From Litorivivens sp041624475 (GTDB lineage Bacteria; Pseudomonadota; Gammaproteobacteria; Pseudomonadales; Spongiibacteraceae): a DNA stretch of 64,000 nt. This document shows, piece after piece, positions 8,439-17,105 of this stretch. Under the pieces are notes generated by a model. It saw only the letters and a list, made by a program, of their open reading frames with translations, was not told the DNA's origin and did no database searches. A program made the translations under genes and the position numbers. Every line of letters starts with the position of its first letter. Positions within the stretch are counted from its first letter, which is position 1. The DNA lies in contig NZ_JBFJUX010000003.1 of NCBI RefSeq assembly GCF_041624475.1, positions 1 through 64,000 of the forward strand. Direction: 5' to 3'.

Positions 8439-8924
8439 TCAAACCGCAATGGAGGGATCGGCTCGCAGTGATGCGTCTTTATCGGAATCCAAGCCATTGT
8501 CAGAATCATTTGCTTCAGTGGGCTGTTGCGCGCTGCTGGTGTAAGTGAGCTGGCGCGGGGCGGATTCATCGGCTTCTTTGATATGACTGGTCCCGCTGAA
8601 TTGACCGCCGGGTTCGATGACCAGCTCGGTGACCTTGATTTCACCGGTAACACGTCCGGTGCTGACAATTTCCAGGCGCTCGGCGTCAATGGTGCCGTCA
8701 ACACGGCCACTGATCATGACTTTTTTGGCTTCGATCTCGCCGTCAAACTGACCGTTGACGCCGACTGATACGTTCAGACTGGAGTACAGCCGGCCTTCCA
8801 TGCGGCCGTCGAGATGAAAATCGTCGCTTAGTTGGAGATCGCCGACAATTTTGGTTCCGCCTGCAACAACAGTCGTTCCGGGCTGATCACCGCTTTCCTT
8901 ACTGACTCGGCCAAGGAATCCCAT
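8439..8924 (-). CDS. Bactofilin (polymer-forming cytoskeletal protein)
   Basis: Bactofilin of 161 residues. These form nucleotide-free beta-helical filaments that position cell-wall enzymes. The core (about 19-115) is a right-handed beta-helix with regularly spaced small and hydrophobic residues: TKIVGDLQLSDDFHLDGRMEG, VNGQFDGEIEAKKVMISGRVDGTI. A disordered acidic tail follows. The ATG at 8924 has a strong GGGAGGAG site that lies inside the 3' end of the M23 peptidase gene, and the two frames overlap by 97 nt. Pairing with an M23 endopeptidase is seen in Helicobacter (CcmA/Csd1) and Hyphomonas, so a joint role in cell shape is likely. Confidence 0.9.
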   Translation of the reverse strand: MGFLGRVSKESGDQPGTTVVAGGTKIVGDLQLSDDFHLDGRMEGRLYSSLNVSVGVNGQFDGEIEAKKVMISGRVDGTIDAERLEIVSTGRVTGEIKVTELVIEPGGQFSGTSHIKEADESAPRQLTYTSSAQQPTEANDSDNGLDSDKDASLRADPSIAV

Positions 8925-9781
8925 TTTATATTCTCCTCCCGTTCGAACAACACATCATAGTTCTCAAAGGACCAGTCAGTAAATGGTTTTGGGTCGAGCC
9001 TGCGATGCAGGTAGCGAATTTCGTAGTGCAGGTGAGGAGCGCTGCTCATGCCGGTATTACCGGTGTGTCCAATCAGGTCGCCGCGCTGCACATAGTCACC
9101 CACATTGACCAGTATCTTGTTCAGGTGGCCGAAGGTAGAGCTGAAGCCGTAATTGTGGTTGAGCTTGATCATATTGCCCAGGCCACTGCTCTTGTGGGGT
9201 GCTGCCCATTCGACTACGCCGTTCGCTGTGGCGTAGACCGGTGTGCCAACTTTGGCGCTCATATCCAGGCCGCCGTGCAGGGCTTTGCGGTTGAGCACCG
9301 GGTGCACACGCATACCATAGCCGCTGGTGAGCCGGGTTTGCTTCAGGGGCAGGCCGCTGGGGATGGATTCCAGCATCAGTCTTTTCTGTTGGGCAGTGAG
9401 CGTGGCGGAGTCGAGTCGATCAGCTATGGTATTGGTAGTCTGTGGCTTGAGGCCTATCAGGATCTCCAGGTCTCCCAGCTCGTCACTCATGCGGGTAAGT
9501 GCGTCGGCTTTTTCTTCAACGGCGTGTAACAGGGATTTTTGCTTGCGCAGCAGCTGCAGGTTCTGTTCCTTAATATGAGCCTGGTAGTTCTCCAGCATTT
9601 TCAGGTCGGAGTTCAGCGCCGCGACTTTGGTGGACAGCATATAGATGGCAAAAGCGCCCAGCACAAACCCCAGTGTTACCGCTGTGCCGACCGCACCTAG
9701 CATACGGCGCATCAGCTGGCTGAGATTGAAGTGACGGGCACCCCGATAATCGGTAATCGTGACGGTGTATCTGTCTCGCAT
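8828..9781 (-). CDS. M23-family (LytM) membrane-anchored endopeptidase
   Basis: Zinc murein endopeptidase of 317 residues. It has a short cytoplasmic N-terminus, one transmembrane helix (about 32-50), a periplasmic coiled coil (about 51-110) and a C-terminal LytM domain with intact ligands His169 and Asp173 (HGGLDM), plus His250 and His252 (HLHYE). It would cut peptide crosslinks in peptidoglycan. The last ~32 codons overlap the bactofilin start region; this tail lies beyond the LytM core and may contact bactofilin filaments, which is inference. The gene leads a two-gene operon with bactofilin. Confidence 0.92.
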   Translation of the reverse strand: MRDRYTVTITDYRGARHFNLSQLMRRMLGAVGTAVTLGFVLGAFAIYMLSTKVAALNSDLKMLENYQAHIKEQNLQLLRKQKSLLHAVEEKADALTRMSDELGDLEILIGLKPQTTNTIADRLDSATLTAQQKRLMLESIPSGLPLKQTRLTSGYGMRVHPVLNRKALHGGLDMSAKVGTPVYATANGVVEWAAPHKSSGLGNMIKLNHNYGFSSTFGHLNKILVNVGDYVQRGDLIGHTGNTGMSSAPHLHYEIRYLHRRLDPKPFTDWSFENYDVLFEREENIKWDSLAESVRKAVISPERLLLQAEPKLSAISN

Positions 9782-10009
9782 TTTTTATGAACTCTAACTT
9801 TAGGCACTTCGATGCCCTATAGGGGCGCCTGGGTGTGCGTGGCAGATTTTCTATTGGTACTTTTACGTACTTTGCGGGCTATTGTGAAGCAGCTCACGGC
9901 ATTGCGCAATCCTGCATCTGCGCTTGCCGGCCGAGGCGTGTGCCGGGTCGGCTGGCCAAATTTTATACAGATTGAGCATTTTGGCAACCGTTCGGGATGT
10001 TTTTGCAGC

Positions 10010-10036
10010 GGTTAATCGCCAAATTAACCCTATACT
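10010..10036 (+). promoter_or_regulatory. Inverted repeat and -10 box upstream of the sterol-desaturase-like gene
   Basis: Perfect 7-bp arms GGTTAAT (10010-10016) and ATTAACC (10023-10029) around a 6-nt centre, followed two bases later by TATACT (10031-10036), a good -10 box 33 nt before the ATG. A palindrome against the -10 is where a repressor would bind. The rest of 9782-10069 shows nothing recognisable. Confidence 0.4.
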
Positions 10037-10069
10037 CGGCATTTAGCCTGGTGATGATTTGGAGAGACT

Positions 10070-10864
10070 ATGAGTCTGGATGGGTGGCGCTTGGCGGTCT
10101 TTGCCGCGGTTCTGCTGCTGATGTGGGGCTGGGAGTGGTATCGCCCCCACCGGCCAAGGCCGACAAGAGCAGGGCGCCGCCGTTGGACGAATCTGACGCT
10201 GGTGGTGGTTAATACCGCCTTTCTGCGGTTTTGCCTGCCACTGCTGGCGGCGGGAGTCGCCATAGAGGCTCAGTATGCCGGTTTTGGCCTGTTCAATCGC
10301 GTCAGCTTGCCCGGCTGGGTCGAGTTCGCCACGGCGCTGGTTGCGCTTGATCTGGCGATTTACTGGCAGCACCGCCTGATGCACCGCTGGCCACCGCTGT
10401 GGCGTCTGCATGCGATGCATCACAGTGACACGGCAATAGATGTAACTACCGGCGTGCGTTTTCATCCCTTGGAAATCCTGTTGTCGATGCTGCTCAAGAT
10501 GGGGCTGGTGGCATTGTTGGGCGCAAGCCCGCTGGCGGTGGTGGTGTTTGAGATTGCGCTGAATGCGGCTGCTTTGTTCAATCATGGCAACGTAGCGCTG
10601 GGACGTTTCGAGCCGGGCCTGCGACGGCTGCTGGTAACCCCGGAGATGCATCGAATTCATCACTCGCCGGAGCCTGATGAGCATCACTGTAATTTTGGTT
10701 TCACCCTGTCTTTGTGGGATCGCTGGCTGGGAAGCTATCGTGCAAGCGCGCAGGCGGGTGACTTGCAGGTGGGGGCAGGTTTGAGTCAATTTCGGGAGGC
10801 GCGGAGCCAGACGCTGATTCAGCTGTTGAAGCAGCCTTTCAGTCGCGGGCCCTTTCCACGCTGA
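10070..10864 (+). CDS. Sterol desaturase / fatty-acid hydroxylase family membrane enzyme
   Basis: Integral membrane di-iron oxygenase-type protein of 264 residues. Several transmembrane helices are followed by the histidine clusters that bind the di-iron centre: HRLMH (about 102-106), HAMHH (about 115-119) and HRIHH (about 201-205). The family hydroxylates or desaturates sterols, carotenoids, fatty acids or alkylglycerols; the substrate here is unknown. The ATG follows GGAGAG. Its 3' end overlaps the convergent thioesterase gene by 26 nt. An inverted repeat overlaps its promoter. Confidence 0.88.
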   Translation: MSLDGWRLAVFAAVLLLMWGWEWYRPHRPRPTRAGRRRWTNLTLVVVNTAFLRFCLPLLAAGVAIEAQYAGFGLFNRVSLPGWVEFATALVALDLAIYWQHRLMHRWPPLWRLHAMHHSDTAIDVTTGVRFHPLEILLSMLLKMGLVALLGASPLAVVVFEIALNAAALFNHGNVALGRFEPGLRRLLVTPEMHRIHHSPEPDEHHCNFGFTLSLWDRWLGSYRASAQAGDLQVGAGLSQFREARSQTLIQLLKQPFSRGPFPR

Positions 10865-11315
10865 CGGTGCTGGTCTCGATAACGGCATCCCCGTAAAGAC
10901 GGCAAAAAATCGGCGGCATGCGCCTGGCCTTGCCGCTGGACAGACCGATGCAAACCAATTGCCAGCGGCCGCGCAACAGGGTGGTGCCCCGGTTGCGGTG
11001 GCGCAGTTGAAAGCTGCGCTCCAGCTGCAAACGGTGATCGCAGCCGGTCAGCCAGGTGCCCAGTTCCAGTTCGTCACCGAGATAGGCCGCGCTGATGTAG
11101 TCGTAGTCCGCGCGGCGGATGGCCATGGCGGTGTCCAACTCCCGGTAGTGTTCGATACCGAGTCCGAGCGCCTGAGAGTGCTGCCAGCCCGCCTTTTGGC
11201 ACCAGTCCACATACACGGTGTTGTTGACGTGCTGGAGTACGTCGATGTGCTGCGGCTCAACTGTAAAACGGAGAATGAAAGGCTCCGGGTAATCCCAGTG
11301 TTCAGAACTGGTCAT
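10839..11315 (-). CDS. YbgC/4HBT-type acyl-CoA thioesterase
   Basis: Hotdog-fold thioesterase of 158 residues. The strand and active-site helix are clear: HIDVLQHVNNTVYVDWCQKA contains the family Asp and HVNN signature. It probably hydrolyses a short or medium acyl-CoA. Its ATG at 11315 abuts the TAG stop of marC (TAGATG), so the two genes are translationally coupled although their functions look unrelated. The 3' end overlaps the convergent sterol-desaturase-like gene by 26 nt, so antisense overlap of the two transcripts is expected. Confidence 0.87.
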   Translation of the reverse strand: MTSSEHWDYPEPFILRFTVEPQHIDVLQHVNNTVYVDWCQKAGWQHSQALGLGIEHYRELDTAMAIRRADYDYISAAYLGDELELGTWLTGCDHRLQLERSFQLRHRNRGTTLLRGRWQLVCIGLSSGKARRMPPIFCRLYGDAVIETSTVSVERARD

Positions 11316-11954
11316 CTAGAGCCCCCCGGATAGCAACTGCGCCTGGGCAATGCCATCGAACAGAAACTGCACGGCCAGCGCGGTCAGCAGGATGCCGAAC
11401 ACTCGGGTGATGACCTGAATGCCGGTAACGCCCAGAAAGCGATTGATTTCGCCTGCCATCAGCATCGAAACCAGTGTTAACAGGACAATGGCGGCCAGCG
11501 AGCTGAGCACGATGGTCTGGTGCAGCAGATTGCCCTGGGCTTCGGCCATGAGCAGCAGTGTGGCACCGATAGCGCCGGGCCCGGCGATCAGTGGTGTAGC
11601 GAGGGGGAAAACGGCGATGTCGTGCTTTTCTATGGCTTCGTGGTCTTCGTCTGCGGTCGTCGAGGTGGCACCGGAATGTCGGGCGAACACCATATCAATA
11701 CCGATCAACAGCAACAGGATCCCGCCCGCAGCGCGCAGGGCCGCCATCGAAATGCCCAGACTGTCCAGAACGAAGCGGCCAATCAGGGCGAATACGACCA
11801 AAATAATCAATGCAATGAAAGAGGCCTTAAAGGCGATGCGGCGTCGTTCCTTGCGGGGCAGGGCAACGGTAAAAGCCGCAAACATGGTAGCCACATCAAT
11901 GGGGCCAACTGTTGCGAAAAAGGTGGTCAGGGCGACCGCAGCGTATTCGATCAT
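11316..11954 (-). CDS. MarC family (UPF0056) inner-membrane protein
   Basis: Six-helix inner-membrane protein of 212 residues in the MarC/YchE/YhgN family. Typical features are the first-helix motif FFATVGPIDVATMFAA, the basic cytoplasmic loop RKERRRIAFKA, the glycine-rich helix RAAGGILLLLIGIDM and the second-repeat signature PLATPLIAGPGAIGA. E. coli MarC was first linked to multiple-antibiotic resistance but this was not upheld; transport function is unknown. It leads the two-gene unit with the thioesterase. The 259 bp upstream, to the DUF1800 gene, contain nothing recognisable. Confidence 0.9.
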   Translation of the reverse strand: MIEYAAVALTTFFATVGPIDVATMFAAFTVALPRKERRRIAFKASFIALIILVVFALIGRFVLDSLGISMAALRAAGGILLLLIGIDMVFARHSGATSTTADEDHEAIEKHDIAVFPLATPLIAGPGAIGATLLLMAEAQGNLLHQTIVLSSLAAIVLLTLVSMLMAGEINRFLGVTGIQVITRVFGILLTALAVQFLFDGIAQAQLLSGGL

Positions 11955-12213
11955 GGCGGCAACATTACTGGCAAAGCCTCAGGCCGTCCAGCATCGCACT
12001 GCGAATGTTTCCGCTAGTCGCTGCGGTGGAGGCGGCTGATCGCAAAGCGTGAGCTCGGTCACAAGCAGATGGTGTGCGCGCTGATTTCAAAGGTCAGCTG
12101 GGTTAATGTTTTGAAGGGTAACGGCGCAAGGGCGCCGAGAATCATAATGACAAAAACATAACAGCTTAGCGGAGCACCGCTTTCGCCGGTGTTCTGCCTC
12201 GGAAAATTACTAC

Positions 12214-14202
12214 GTGAAACTCAAGCTCTTTCCTGCAGGCCGCAATGTGCGGTGTGCCGTTCTGGCCGTGTCCATGGCAATTCTGTCTGCGTGCGACAGC
12301 GATTCCAATGGCTCTACTGCGCTGCTTCCGACTGTCGCCAATGTGGAACCGACGCCAGAATTGTACGAGGCCTTTCGCCTGGCCAGGCAAGCTACCTTTG
12401 GGCCGACCACCGAGTTGGTAGCCGCCATGCGCGAGCGTGGACTCCGCGCCTGGATCGATGATCAACTGGCCGCACCGTCGGCCTACGATGATCCCGACGA
12501 CGCCAGACTTAGTCATTTGCAGCGGATGATCGTTATGGCCGAGGCGTTGGAGCCGGACGCGGATTGGTATCCTTCAGCGTTGGCAGGCCGCGCCGGTGAG
12601 CCGGTATTTAGCGGCGCTGCCTCGCGATCCAGCCTGCACTACCAAAACAGTGTCTGGTTTGAAAACGCTCTCCACGCCCCGGATCAATTGCGCCAGAGAG
12701 TAGCTTATGCGCTCAGTCAGATTCTGGTGGTGTCATTTTCCGAGTCGCCGCTGGATAGTCGCGCAGAAGCATTGGCGCATTACTACGATATTCTGGCGCG
12801 ACATGCCTTCGGCAATTTTCGGGATTTGATTGGCGACGTCGCCCGGAGTCCGGCGATGGGTGTTTTTCTCTCTCATCAGGGAAACCGCAAGACGAGCGGC
12901 AATACCACGCCGGATGAAAACTTTGCCCGCGAGCTGATGCAGCTGTTTACCATTGGTCTGTACGAATTAAATCTCGACGGAACGCCGAAGCAAGACGCAA
13001 ACGGACAGCTGATTCCCTCCTATACGCAAGACGATATTGAAGAGTTGTCGAAAGTCATGACTGGCTGGGATTTGCGTTTTAACTCCCGTTACGGGCTGGT
13101 CAGGGCGGACGAGGGCAGTCTGATCCACCCGATGGAATTCACCCCAGATGAGCATGAAACCAGTGAAAAGCAGCTGCTCGGTCAGATCATTGGCGATGCT
13201 GGAAGCGGTGAAGACCTCGATGCAGCGCTGGATATTCTGTTTTATCACGCTAATGTCGCCCCCTTTATTTCGCGACAACTGATTCAACGATTGGTGTCCT
13301 CCAATCCGACATCAGGGTACGTGGAGCGTGTGGCGGCGGTATTTGAAAATAACGGTTTCGGTGAGCGGGGCGACCTGAAGGCCACAGTACGGGCGATTCT
13401 GCTCGATCCGGAAGCGCGCGATGAGCGCCGCGCCCGCGAGCCCGCAGGGGGTAAAGTGGTGGAACCCCTGCTGGCCTATACCGGCCTGCTGCGTGCCTTT
13501 TCGGTGCAGCCTTTGAATGGCTGGTTTAACAACCGGGTGGAAGGAACCGCGCCTGCGGTAGAGAGCATGTACTACTTCCGGTCGGATTTTGGCTGGGATC
13601 TGGGGCAGGCGGCGCTGCGCTCGCCTTCAGTATTTAACTTCTATAGCCCAGACTTTGTGCCGCAGGATGGGTTTTACCATCAGGGGCGCGAGGGGCAGGC
13701 GCTGGTGCTGCCTGAGTTGCAGTTGCGTACGCCCGCCAACATTGCGGGAATGCAGAAGTTGCTGCGGATCGATGGCAACACACTCCCGGAAGTGAATGAG
13801 CTGGTCAGACGCTACGGCAGTGTTGAGCAGTTTGTGGCGGATACCAGCAATTGGGTGAACCGGGATCAGATTGCCTTGGTCGACTACAGCCCCTTGCTGC
13901 AGACCTTCGATCTCGCCCTCGACGGTACTCGTGATGGTGTTTACGAGGGGCTCGACAGCGCGGAGCAAGATGCCAGCCGCCGCACGGCGCGACAGCGTGC
14001 GATCAGCGCTACGCTGGCAACGCTGGAGCTTATGCTGTTGGGTAATCAGGTGATTGAAGAAACCCAGCGCGAAGCGCTGGTCGATTATTTCGATTCCGCC
14101 CCGGTTTTCACTTGGGGTGATGACAGTGAACGGGTACACAAGATGCTGGGCTACATGGTGCAATACGTTGCCCTGTCCGCTGATTATCTGGCGAGGAATT
14201 GA
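12214..14202 (+). CDS. DUF1800 family lipoprotein
   Basis: Secreted protein of 662 residues in the DUF1800 family, of unknown biochemical function. The N-terminus has a signal peptide with lipobox LSAC (Cys27), so it is probably lipid-anchored. The family core begins LARQATFGPTTELVAAMRERG and runs through NFARELMQLFTIGLYELN and EELSKVMTGWD to LRSPSVFNFYSPDFVP. It is followed four-base-coupled by a DUF1501 gene. This two-gene arrangement recurs in Planctomycetes and many Proteobacteria, implying a shared envelope or extracellular task, perhaps on polysaccharide or peptidoglycan; that task is unproven. Confidence 0.92.
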   Translation: MKLKLFPAGRNVRCAVLAVSMAILSACDSDSNGSTALLPTVANVEPTPELYEAFRLARQATFGPTTELVAAMRERGLRAWIDDQLAAPSAYDDPDDARLSHLQRMIVMAEALEPDADWYPSALAGRAGEPVFSGAASRSSLHYQNSVWFENALHAPDQLRQRVAYALSQILVVSFSESPLDSRAEALAHYYDILARHAFGNFRDLIGDVARSPAMGVFLSHQGNRKTSGNTTPDENFARELMQLFTIGLYELNLDGTPKQDANGQLIPSYTQDDIEELSKVMTGWDLRFNSRYGLVRADEGSLIHPMEFTPDEHETSEKQLLGQIIGDAGSGEDLDAALDILFYHANVAPFISRQLIQRLVSSNPTSGYVERVAAVFENNGFGERGDLKATVRAILLDPEARDERRAREPAGGKVVEPLLAYTGLLRAFSVQPLNGWFNNRVEGTAPAVESMYYFRSDFGWDLGQAALRSPSVFNFYSPDFVPQDGFYHQGREGQALVLPELQLRTPANIAGMQKLLRIDGNTLPEVNELVRRYGSVEQFVADTSNWVNRDQIALVDYSPLLQTFDLALDGTRDGVYEGLDSAEQDASRRTARQRAISATLATLELMLLGNQVIEETQREALVDYFDSAPVFTWGDDSERVHKMLGYMVQYVALSADYLARN

Positions 14203-14204
14203 GC

Positions 14205-15815
14205 ATGCCCAGGATGAATCGTCGCGATTTTATGCAGACTTTATTGGGGGGCGGGGCGCTGGCTGCCACTGGCGGTGTGGGAACGCTGTATTCGGGATTG
14301 GCGCGCGCTGCAGCACCAGCGTTTGAAGACTACAAGGCCTTGGTTGTCGTTTACCTTTTCGGTGGCAACGATGCGTTTAATATGACAGTGCCACGCGGTT
14401 CCGGCAACAGCAGTCACTCGACTTACCTGACCAGTCGGGGTGAGGTGGCCATCTCTGATGTGCCTCGTACGCCCGGCCGTGACCTTAGTGCGGGGAACCC
14501 CTACGATGCACCTGGCCTGGATACTGACTCGGCTAAGTACCTCAATGGTTTATACCAGTTTGACGACGTCGGTTTTAACGCCGTGATGCCAGAGCTGGCT
14601 CAGCTCTACGCCGAGAGGCGTGCAGCGGTGGTGGCCAATGTCGGCAGCCTGATTCAACCGGTCACCAAGGACGATTTGCATAACGCTCCGTTGCCGCCAT
14701 TTCTGTTTGCCCATAACCACCAGACCCGGGCTATGGAAACGGGTTGGGCGGATAACCTTAACGCCAATGGTTGGGCTGGGCGCATTGCCGATTTGTGGGA
14801 GGCGCATCAGCTATCGGGAGTGAATGGTGGCTCGCCCCTCGGGCTGAATGTCTCTTTCAGCGGCAACAATCGATTGCAGAGCGGCCGTTTTACGAGCGCG
14901 GCTGCGATGTCTTCATCGGGTCAGCTGTTTTCCGGAAATGGTTTTGATGTCGATGTGTTCCGGCAGCTGAATCAGGAGGTCGCATCCGATCACCCGCTGC
15001 GTCGGGTACTGCACGCGGCTAATCGAAAATCGGCCGACCTGTCGGATGTGATGTCTGCTGTCTTTGGCTCAGGCGTCGACCCCTTCCCGCATCCGGAATT
15101 GGCTAATTCCTACGGTCAACCGCTTTTCAGTCATCCGGATCAGCGGATGGCTCAGTACAATGAGCCTGATTACCTCAACCTGCAGGGGCGTTTATCAGGG
15201 CAGGCCCTGAGGGGCCTGGAGGCCGTGGCGAAAATGATCAGCTACTCCCGCACGGATTTGGGCCTGGACCGACAAATTTATTATGTCGGCATCGGCGGTT
15301 TCGACAACCATGCCGATCTTACCGGCAAACATCCCTTACTGCTCCGGGAGCTGAGCTTGGCGTTGAGCGACTTTACTACCGCCATGGATCATCTCGATTT
15401 GGGCGATCAAGTGATGGTGGCCACCCTCAGCGACTTCGGTCGCACACTGGGCAATAACGGCGATGGTACCGACCACGCCTGGGCGGGAAACAATATCTTG
15501 CTGGGTGGCGGTATGGACGGGGGCCGCCTGTTGGGCGCCTGGCCGGATTTAACCCTGAGTGGCGAAAGCGACACCTCTACCCGTAACGGGAAAGGTCGCC
15601 TGATACCTACTACCTCTGTGGATCAATATTTGGCCACCCTGTGCAGCTGGTTCGGGGTAGAGGATGAGGATATGAGTGATCTGTTTCCCAACCTGTCGAA
15701 TTTTGCCACGGGCTCGGATATTCGCACCGCCTACCTTGAGCTTGAGTCCGCAGAGGGGGAGCCGTCCGAGCCGGGATTGCCGCTGCCACCGTTGCCCCTA
15801 CCGGGCTTGGGCTAA
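14205..15815 (+). CDS. DUF1501 family, Tat-exported protein
   Basis: Partner of the DUF1800 lipoprotein, 536 residues. The N-terminus MPRMNRRDFMQTLLGGGALAA is a twin-arginine signal (RRDFM), so it is exported folded, usually because a cofactor or metal is bound. DUF1501 has a sulfatase/alkaline-phosphatase-like fold; LVVVYLFGGNDAFNM, FDNHADL and ATLSDFGRT are its recognisable segments. I chose the ATG at 14205, with GGCGAGGA in front, over a TTG at 14199 that overlaps the upstream stop. The chain ends in a proline-rich tail (LPLPPLPLPGLG). Enzymatic activity is unproven. Confidence 0.9.
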   Translation: MPRMNRRDFMQTLLGGGALAATGGVGTLYSGLARAAAPAFEDYKALVVVYLFGGNDAFNMTVPRGSGNSSHSTYLTSRGEVAISDVPRTPGRDLSAGNPYDAPGLDTDSAKYLNGLYQFDDVGFNAVMPELAQLYAERRAAVVANVGSLIQPVTKDDLHNAPLPPFLFAHNHQTRAMETGWADNLNANGWAGRIADLWEAHQLSGVNGGSPLGLNVSFSGNNRLQSGRFTSAAAMSSSGQLFSGNGFDVDVFRQLNQEVASDHPLRRVLHAANRKSADLSDVMSAVFGSGVDPFPHPELANSYGQPLFSHPDQRMAQYNEPDYLNLQGRLSGQALRGLEAVAKMISYSRTDLGLDRQIYYVGIGGFDNHADLTGKHPLLLRELSLALSDFTTAMDHLDLGDQVMVATLSDFGRTLGNNGDGTDHAWAGNNILLGGGMDGGRLLGAWPDLTLSGESDTSTRNGKGRLIPTTSVDQYLATLCSWFGVEDEDMSDLFPNLSNFATGSDIRTAYLELESAEGEPSEPGLPLPPLPLPGLG

Positions 15816-15900
15816 GGCATCCAGGCTTGCGGTAAAGTTTCCTGCCAAAATAGATTCCTGATAAACTAGCTCGCTAGGTTGTAACTACGGGTTGTGTTGT

Positions 15901-16947
15901 ATGGAGCAGCAGGTAACTCCTCAGCAGCAGTGGGTGCGTGATCATCTGGACAGTCTCGATGCAGGGCTGCCAGCGTCTGGCGTCGACCGCGAAGCTCAAA
16001 TTGAGCGTATCAAGGCACTATTGCAGGCGCGTGACGCGGTTCTGGTCGCTCACTATTACACGGACCCTGAGATTCAGGCCCTGGCCGAGGAGACGGGCGG
16101 CTGTGTGTCTGACTCCCTGGAAATGGCCCGCTTTGGTCGCGATCACCCGGCCTCAACGCTGGTGGTTGCCGGCGTCAAGTTTATGGGTGAGACCGCAAAA
16201 ATCCTGTCACCCGACAAGCGGGTACTCATGCCCACCCTGGAAGCGACCTGCTCACTGGATATTGGTTGTCCGGCCGACGAGTTCTCCGCGTTTTGTGACC
16301 AGCACCCGGATCGCACCGTGGTGGTGTATGCCAATACCTCGGCGGCGGTCAAGGCTCGTGCGGACTGGGTTGTAACCTCCAGTATCGCACTGAAAGTTGT
16401 CGATTATCTCGACTCTCTCGGGCAGAAAATCCTGTGGGCGCCGGACAAGCACCTCGGCAGTTATGTGCAGCGGGAAACCGGTGCCGACGTGCTGTTGTGG
16501 GACGGTGCCTGTATCGTTCACGATGAGTTCAAGGCCAAGGGCCTGAGCGATCTGAAGGCGGTTTACCCGGACGCTGCGGTACTGGTGCATCCGGAGTCAC
16601 CCGCATCCGTGGTGGAACTGGCGGATGTGGTGGGCTCTACCACCCAGATTATCAATGCAGCTCGCGACCTGCCCAATCAGCGTTTTATCGTGGCGACTGA
16701 TCAGGGGATTTTCTACAAGTTGCAGCAGTTGGTACCCGACAAGGAATTTCTTGTTGCCCCGACGGCGGGTAACGGCGCGACCTGTCGCAGCTGTGCCAAT
16801 TGCCCCTGGATGGCGATGAACGCTTTGGACAATCTGGCGGAAGCGCTGGACAAAGGTCTGAACGAGGTGTTTGTGGAGCCAGCTTTGATTGAAAAGGCGC
16901 TGGTGCCTCTGGATCGAATGCTGGATTTCGCTAGTAAAAACCTCTAA
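15901..16947 (+). CDS. nadA: Quinolinate synthase NadA
   Basis: Makes quinolinate from iminoaspartate and dihydroxyacetone phosphate, the second step of de novo NAD synthesis, in the cytosol with a [4Fe-4S] cluster. Recognisable segments are VLVAHYYTDPEIQALAEE, CVSDSLEMARFG, GVKFMGETAKIL and the C-terminal CRSCANCPWMAMN with cluster cysteines. At 348 residues it matches the E. coli length. I chose the ATG at 15901 rather than a TTG at 15892; neither has a strong ribosome site. nadB is not adjacent. The gene converges on bepA across a palindromic repeat. Confidence 0.96.
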   Translation: MEQQVTPQQQWVRDHLDSLDAGLPASGVDREAQIERIKALLQARDAVLVAHYYTDPEIQALAEETGGCVSDSLEMARFGRDHPASTLVVAGVKFMGETAKILSPDKRVLMPTLEATCSLDIGCPADEFSAFCDQHPDRTVVVYANTSAAVKARADWVVTSSIALKVVDYLDSLGQKILWAPDKHLGSYVQRETGADVLLWDGACIVHDEFKAKGLSDLKAVYPDAAVLVHPESPASVVELADVVGSTTQIINAARDLPNQRFIVATDQGIFYKLQQLVPDKEFLVAPTAGNGATCRSCANCPWMAMNALDNLAEALDKGLNEVFVEPALIEKALVPLDRMLDFASKNL

Positions 16948-16991
16948 CGCGATTTTCGGGCACATCCAACGCCGTTCGTTTGTGCATCCGT

Positions 16992-17066
16992 CATGGCGAG
17001 CGTAGCGAAGCAACCTCGTTAATTCTTCTTCCCGCCCTGGAAAATTGCTTCGCTGCGCTTAGCATG
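16992..17066. repeat. REP-like palindromic element between nadA and bepA
   Basis: Two 22-nt arms, 16992-17013 and 17045-17066, are inverted copies matching at 18 of 22 positions around a 31-nt loop. The core AGCGAAGCAA/TTGCTTCGCT is perfect. The wording GTCATGGCGAGCGTAGCGAA is of a type that recurs as extragenic palindromes in many bacterial genomes. It sits between two convergent gene ends, where such elements terminate or stabilise transcripts. Confidence 0.6.
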
Positions 17067-17105
17067 CACGGTGAAGCATTTTGGGTACGCAGTAACCGCG
17101 AAATG

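Noticed and set aside
9812..10015. 67-codon plus-strand frame before the sterol-desaturase-like gene
   Set aside because: Overlaps the promoter and inverted repeat of the real gene and has no ribosome site.
10043..10888. 281-codon minus-strand frame opposite the sterol-desaturase-like gene
   Set aside because: No ribosome site or family; the plus-strand gene has all three His clusters.
11419..12039. 206-codon plus-strand frame opposite marC
   Set aside because: Antisense of a complete MarC protein; no supporting signal.
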